Assembly (NCBI RefSeq): GCF_014295035.1
Contig: NZ_CP060404.1
Location: forward strand, 5,930,501-5,994,500
Reading direction: 5' to 3'
DNA length: 64,000 nucleotides
Origin: Streptomyces buecherae
GTDB taxonomy: Bacteria; Actinomycetota; Actinomycetes; Streptomycetales; Streptomycetaceae
Shown here piece after piece: positions 60,239 to 64,000 of this stretch. A model generated the notes under the pieces. It saw only the letters and a list, made by a program, of their open reading frames with translations. It was not told where the DNA came from and ran no database searches. The position numbers and the translations under genes were made by a program. Each line of letters starts with the position of its first letter. The stretch's first letter is position 1.

Positions 60239-61660
60239 TCAGCCGTTGAAGCAGAAGGCCCGGCCGCCCATGTCCCAGCACTGGATCTTGCGGGTGGCCG
60301 TGCCCGCGTTGCCTGCCCGGTCGGTCACCGTCAGCTCGGCCGTGTAGGTCTTCTGCCCGGCCGGGTAGGTGTGCTTGGCCGTCACCCCGGTACCGGTCTG
60401 CCCGTCACCGAACTTCCACGCGTACGAGGCGATGTCACCGTCCTTGTCACTGGACTGCCCCGCGTTGAAGTCACAGGCGTCGTACCAGCACGAGACCGAG
60501 AACTGCGCCACCGGCGGCTCACCCACCGGAGCGCCCACCGACACCTTCTTGCTCACCGTGCCGGTCTTCCCGCTGTCATCGGTGACCGTCAGCCTGACCT
60601 CGTACGAACCCGCCTTGGCATACGTGTGAGAAGGCTTGACCCCCTCACCCGTCTTCCCGTCACCAAAGTCCCACGCGTACGAGGCGATCGACCCGTCCGC
60701 GTCCCGCGAAGCCGACCCGTCAAACCCACACGAGAGCGCCGACTCCGAACACGAGGCCACGAACTCCGCCGTCGGGGCGCCCGGTTCGACGTTCGGGAGC
60801 TGGGTCTTCACCCAGGCGCCCATCTCACCGGTGAGCCGGCCCCAGGCGCCGTAGCTGCCGCAGCCGGTCTTGACCCACGAGGCGACGCCGACCACGACGT
60901 TGTCCACGACCAGCGGGCCGCCGCTGTCGCCCTGGCAGATGCCGTCGTGGCCGTCCGCGTAGCCGGCGCAGACCATGAACGCGTCGTTGAAGCCGCCGAA
61001 CGAGCCGCACGTGTTGCGTCCGTCCACGATCGGCAGGTTGGCCTTCTTGAGCTGCGCGTACTGGTTCTCGCCGTCGCGGGTGCGGCCGTAGCCGATCGCG
61101 GTGCCGGTCTTGCCCGGCTTGGACAGCTCGCTGTCCGCCGAGGTCGCGAACCTGGCGTACTGCCCGCCCTTGACCGGGATCGTCTGCTTGGTCTGGACGA
61201 CGGCCACGTCGTAGCCGGTCTGCCAGCCGTTCGGGGGCTCGTACTTGGGGTGTTGGGTGTACGACTCGACGTCGATGCGGACGCCGCCCTCGGGCTTGTT
61301 GAGGTCGTCGGCGCCGTAGTAGAAGGACTTGGCCCCGTCGCCGTCCTTGCAGTGCGCGGCGATCAGGATCGTCTTCGGGCCGATCACCGACCCGGTACAC
61401 GTCTGCCCCATCGGACGCGGGCCGCCCTCGCGGAGCGCGGCGATGAGGTAGGGGTAGGCGGCGACGGTGGTGGGCTCGCCGCCGATGATCCGGGTGCTCG
61501 GTCCGCTGGGCCCGGGTGCCGTGTCGGTCGGGTTGACGGCCTGCGTGCGCTCGGTGGCCGTGGTGGGCACCGCCTGCGCGCCCCCGGCGAACAGGGGCGT
61601 GAACGCGAGAGCCGCCACCGCGAGACTGGCCGCCGTGGCCAGCCGGCTGGTTCCTTTCAT
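60239..61660 (-). CDS. Secreted trypsin-like serine protease with two PKD domains
   Basis: 473 residues, S1 family. Signal peptide (LATAASLAVAALAFTPLFAGGAQA), a short propeptide, and an activation-type site R57-IIGG. Catalytic triad His103 (IAAHC), Asp151 (GYDVAVVQT) and Ser246 (CQGDSGGP). Two C-terminal PKD domains (about 295-385 and 390-465) each contain SYAW(D/K)FGDG and HTY, followed by a short Cys-containing end. PKD domains of extracellular proteases help bind insoluble protein substrates such as collagen. AAAGGGAAGG precedes the ATG. Confidence 0.95.
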   Translation of the reverse strand: MKGTSRLATAASLAVAALAFTPLFAGGAQAVPTTATERTQAVNPTDTAPGPSGPSTRIIGGEPTTVAAYPYLIAALREGGPRPMGQTCTGSVIGPKTILIAAHCKDGDGAKSFYYGADDLNKPEGGVRIDVESYTQHPKYEPPNGWQTGYDVAVVQTKQTIPVKGGQYARFATSADSELSKPGKTGTAIGYGRTRDGENQYAQLKKANLPIVDGRNTCGSFGGFNDAFMVCAGYADGHDGICQGDSGGPLVVDNVVVGVASWVKTGCGSYGAWGRLTGEMGAWVKTQLPNVEPGAPTAEFVASCSESALSCGFDGSASRDADGSIASYAWDFGDGKTGEGVKPSHTYAKAGSYEVRLTVTDDSGKTGTVSKKVSVGAPVGEPPVAQFSVSCWYDACDFNAGQSSDKDGDIASYAWKFGDGQTGTGVTAKHTYPAGQKTYTAELTVTDRAGNAGTATRKIQCWDMGGRAFCFNG

Positions 61661-62234
61661 GCCTTCCCTTTCCAGGTAGGAGCCCGCCGTGGGGCGGGCG
61701 GCTCCCGTCCGGACGACAGGCACGCGCCCTGATGGACGAGTGCATGACAGGTTGGGAGATGGGGCGACCGTAGGGGCGTGGGGGGAGGGGAACAATCCGC
61801 GTTTCGATCCGTAGGCGTCGCGTGGTTCTGGCCAAAGTCGGTACGGGGGGCCGAACTTGTCTCGGGCTGGCGATCCCACCGCCCGGCTGGCCGACGGAAG
61901 GCGGCCCGTCCGTCGAGCTGCCACCGAGAGCCCCGTGCGGCGCGCGCGGCGGCCGGCTTGGTCCGGACCGGAGTTCTCCGTTCCCGCCGTTGTCGCCGGT
62001 CATGGTGTGCGTTCCCTTGCCGCGACGGCCCGTGGAACGTAGCTTCACGGTCACCGCGGTGACCGAATGGCGATGTGCGCGCCACGCGTGACGGCAGGCT
62101 GACGAGGGGTCGGGCTCGGAGCAGCCCGGGAGGCCGGCAGCGGGCCGGCCGTCGGGCTCGGCCGGGTGACGAGGGCGCGCCCGGGTCGGCCGGCCACCAC
62201 GGCCTCGGCCTTCCCTCGGGCACGGAGTTCCCTC
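61661..62234. other. 574-bp divergent intergenic region, no gene seen
   Basis: Upstream regions of the protease and the large regulator. The stretch 61790-61860 (AACAATCCGCGTTTCGATCC) is less GC-rich and is the likeliest protease promoter. Open frames on both strands lack convincing starts. Confidence 0.5.
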
Positions 62235-64000
62235 ATGACCAGTTCCGTCCTACGTCGCCTCGGCGCCCCGGTCCTCGTCGGGCGCACCGACGAGTTCCGT
62301 ACGCTGCTCGACGCGCTGACCCGCCCGCCCTCGGTCGCCCTCGTCGAGGGGGAGGCCGGGATCGGCAAGACCCGGCTGATCCGCGAGACGCTGGAGGCGC
62401 CGGCCATGCGGGGCCGGCACGTGCTGCTCGGCGCCTGCCACCCGCTGCGCGAGCCGTTTCCGTACGGGCCGTTCTTCGACCTGTTGCGGCAGCTCGAAGG
62501 GCGGGTGCCGGGCCGGCTCGGCGCGGTGTGCGGCGCGCTGCGGCCCTACCTCCCCGAGTTGGCCGACGCCCTGCCGCCCGCACCGGAGCCCCTCCAGGAC
62601 CACCGGGCCCGCCAGCACCGGCTGTTCCGCGCCGTGCGCGCGCTGCTCGCCTCGCTCGGGCAGGTGGTCGTGGTCGTGGAGGACCTGCACTGGGCAGACG
62701 ACGGCACCCGCGACCTGGTCCGCTTCCTCATCGACGAGCCGCCGCCCGGGATGGCGACGGTGCTCAGCTACCGCCGCGAGGACCTGCCGGGCGCCGGCCT
62801 CCCGCTGGGCCGCGCCTACCGGCATCCGCCCGGCACCACCTCCGTCCTCATCCCGCTCCGGCCGCTGGACGTGTCGGCCGTGGGCAGCCTCACCGCCGCC
62901 ATCACCGGGAGCACGGCCGTTCCCGCCCAACTCGCCGCCGAACTGCACGAACGCACCGCGGGCATCCCGTTCGTACTGGAGGAGGTGGTCCGTGGCCTGG
63001 CCGCCAGCGGCTTCCCGGCCGGCTGGAACGCCGGGCGCGACACGCTCGACGCGATGGAGGTCCCCACGCTGCTGCGTGAGGCGATGGCGGACCGGATGGC
63101 GGCCCTGACGCCGCCGGCGGTGGCGGTGGTGCGCGCGGCGGCCGTACTCCGCATCCCCGCCACGGAGGACCTGATCGCCGCCGTCGCGGCGGGCGAGCCC
63201 GGCCTCGACGGCGCCTCGGGTGACACGCCGTACGCCGACGGGGCCGGGCCCGGGGGCGAGGGCGGCGCCGACGCGGGCGGCGGGCCCCTCGCGGGTCGGG
63301 CCGACGCGGGCGGCGGGATCAGGGAGGCGGTGCTCGCGGGCGTGCTCTACGACGTCGGCGACGACCGCTACGGCTTTCGCCACCCGCTCGCCCAACAGGC
63401 GGTCTACGGCTCCCTGCCGGGCGTGGACCGGCGGCGGCTGCACCGGCGCGCGATGGCCCGACTGGCCGCCGCCGAGCCGCCGCCGCTCGTCCAACTCGCC
63501 TACCACGCGCGGCGGGCCGGCGACCTCGAAGCCTGGCTGCGGCACGGCTCGGCGGCGGCCGAGGCTGCCAGGGAACTGGGTGACACCGCCGTCGCCGTGG
63601 AGATCCTGGAGGGCCTGCTGTCCGACCCGGAGCTGCGCGCCGGCGACCGGGCCCGCCTCGCCACCCAGCTCAGCCGCGCCGCGGTGATCGGCCTCGCCTA
63701 CCGCAGGGCCGTCGCCCTGCTGCGCCGTATCGTGCTCCACTGCGAGATGCCCGACACCGTGCGCGGCGAGATCCGGCTCAACCTCGGACTGCTGCTCTAC
63801 AACCAGGCGGGCAACTACGAGCAGGGCCGCGTCGACACCGAGATCGCGGTCGAGGAGTTGCGCGAGCACCCGACGCTCGCCGCCCGCGGCATGGCCGCGC
63901 TGGCGCTGGCGAGTTGGGGCGAGCACCCGTACGCCGTCTACCAGCGGTGGATCGTCCGGGCCGAGCGGCTGCTCACCGACCGGTCGGACCCGGCCCTGCG
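62235..64000 (+). CDS. Large ATP-binding (LAL/MalT-like) regulator, N-terminal part
   Basis: The frame runs from ATG 62235 off the end of the window (588 codons visible). VLVGRTDEFRTLLDALTRPPSVALVEGEAGIGKTRLIRETLE carries the Walker A motif GEAGIGKT; Walker B is VVVVEDLHWADDGTRDLVRFL. ELHERTAGIPFVLEEVVRGLAASG and a winged-helix-like region follow, then FRHPLAQQAVYGSLPGVDRRRLHRRAMARLA and TPR-like helices (LAYHARRAGDLEAWLRHGSAAAEAARELGDTAVAVEILEGLL). This is the LuxR large-ATPase (LAL) layout, whose C-terminal LuxR HTH would lie beyond base 64000. A Gly/Ala/Asp-rich insertion sits near residue 335. Often pathway-specific activators; target unknown. Confidence 0.9.
   Translation, partial: MTSSVLRRLGAPVLVGRTDEFRTLLDALTRPPSVALVEGEAGIGKTRLIRETLEAPAMRGRHVLLGACHPLREPFPYGPFFDLLRQLEGRVPGRLGAVCGALRPYLPELADALPPAPEPLQDHRARQHRLFRAVRALLASLGQVVVVVEDLHWADDGTRDLVRFLIDEPPPGMATVLSYRREDLPGAGLPLGRAYRHPPGTTSVLIPLRPLDVSAVGSLTAAITGSTAVPAQLAAELHERTAGIPFVLEEVVRGLAASGFPAGWNAGRDTLDAMEVPTLLREAMADRMAALTPPAVAVVRAAAVLRIPATEDLIAAVAAGEPGLDGASGDTPYADGAGPGGEGGADAGGGPLAGRADAGGGIREAVLAGVLYDVGDDRYGFRHPLAQQAVYGSLPGVDRRRLHRRAMARLAAAEPPPLVQLAYHARRAGDLEAWLRHGSAAAEAARELGDTAVAVEILEGLLSDPELRAGDRARLATQLSRAAVIGLAYRRAVALLRRIVLHCEMPDTVRGEIRLNLGLLLYNQAGNYEQGRVDTEIAVEELREHPTLAARGMAALALASWGEHPYAVYQRWIVRAERLLTDRSDPAL

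Noticed and set aside
62250..63926. 558-codon minus-strand frame near the right edge
   Set aside because: It is the antisense shadow of the large ATP-binding regulator, which is open off the window end and carries Walker A/B motifs.

Overview
The window is very GC-rich (roughly 72-74 %) actinobacterial chromosome. Gene content, frequent GTG starts, ATGA overlaps between operon genes, long GC-rich terminator hairpins and Streptomyces-type families (XRE/DUF397 pair, RsbW-like ATPase, LPFR-motif small protein, DUF3618/DUF4235, S37 peptidase) point to Streptomyces or a close relative. The core metabolic genes suggest chromosomal arm or near-core sequence, not a plasmid. No rRNA, tRNA, insertion sequence or integrase was seen.

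Layout. 1-12.1 kb: a partial methionine aminopeptidase divergent from an XRE regulator; one giant fused heterodimeric-type ABC exporter; a secreted S37 peptidase; a LysR/EamA divergent pair with a clear operator; a TIM-barrel sugar isomerase and a LacI regulator. 12.8-19.2 kb: RecD2-like helicase, citrate synthase, and an MFS exporter with a TetR regulator. 20-21 kb: a CopZ-like copper chaperone under a CsoR-type operator, and a small HTH protein. 21.1-31.5 kb: a complete myo-inositol catabolic locus. iolG, an iolG-like gene and iolE lie on the minus strand, divergent from iolC, an aldolase, iolB, iolD and iolA on the plus strand. Together they would convert myo-inositol to DHAP plus acetyl-CoA; long inverted repeats lie between the two arms. 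No dedicated inositol transporter or regulator lies within the locus.

31.6-41.8 kb: a secreted SGNH hydrolase with FG-GAP repeats, small stress and regulatory proteins, and a two-enzyme unit (ATP-grasp ligase plus CocE/X-Pro hydrolase). A 25-codon ORF with a near-ideal ribosome binding site overlaps the ATP-grasp start codon; I regard this as the most interesting candidate system. A holin-like/DUF3618/DUF4235 envelope operon follows. 42-46.8 kb: a polymorphic-toxin/immunity pair of visibly lower GC, bracketed by two related ~110-bp direct repeats, then XRE-DUF397 and a three-gene operon of unknown function. 47-50.3 kb: four small secreted or lipoproteins. 50.33-50.60 kb: a short, decaying type I-E CRISPR array without cas genes.

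51-64 kb: an FUSC-family membrane protein, two GNAT acetyltransferases, a succinate dehydrogenase operon (sdhCAB) divergent from a LysR regulator, a flavin reductase, a secreted trypsin-like protease with two PKD domains, and the first 588 codons of a large ATP-binding regulator that runs off the window. Starts were chosen by ribosome-binding site, family length and overlap; all functional calls are by recognition of motifs, not by database search.
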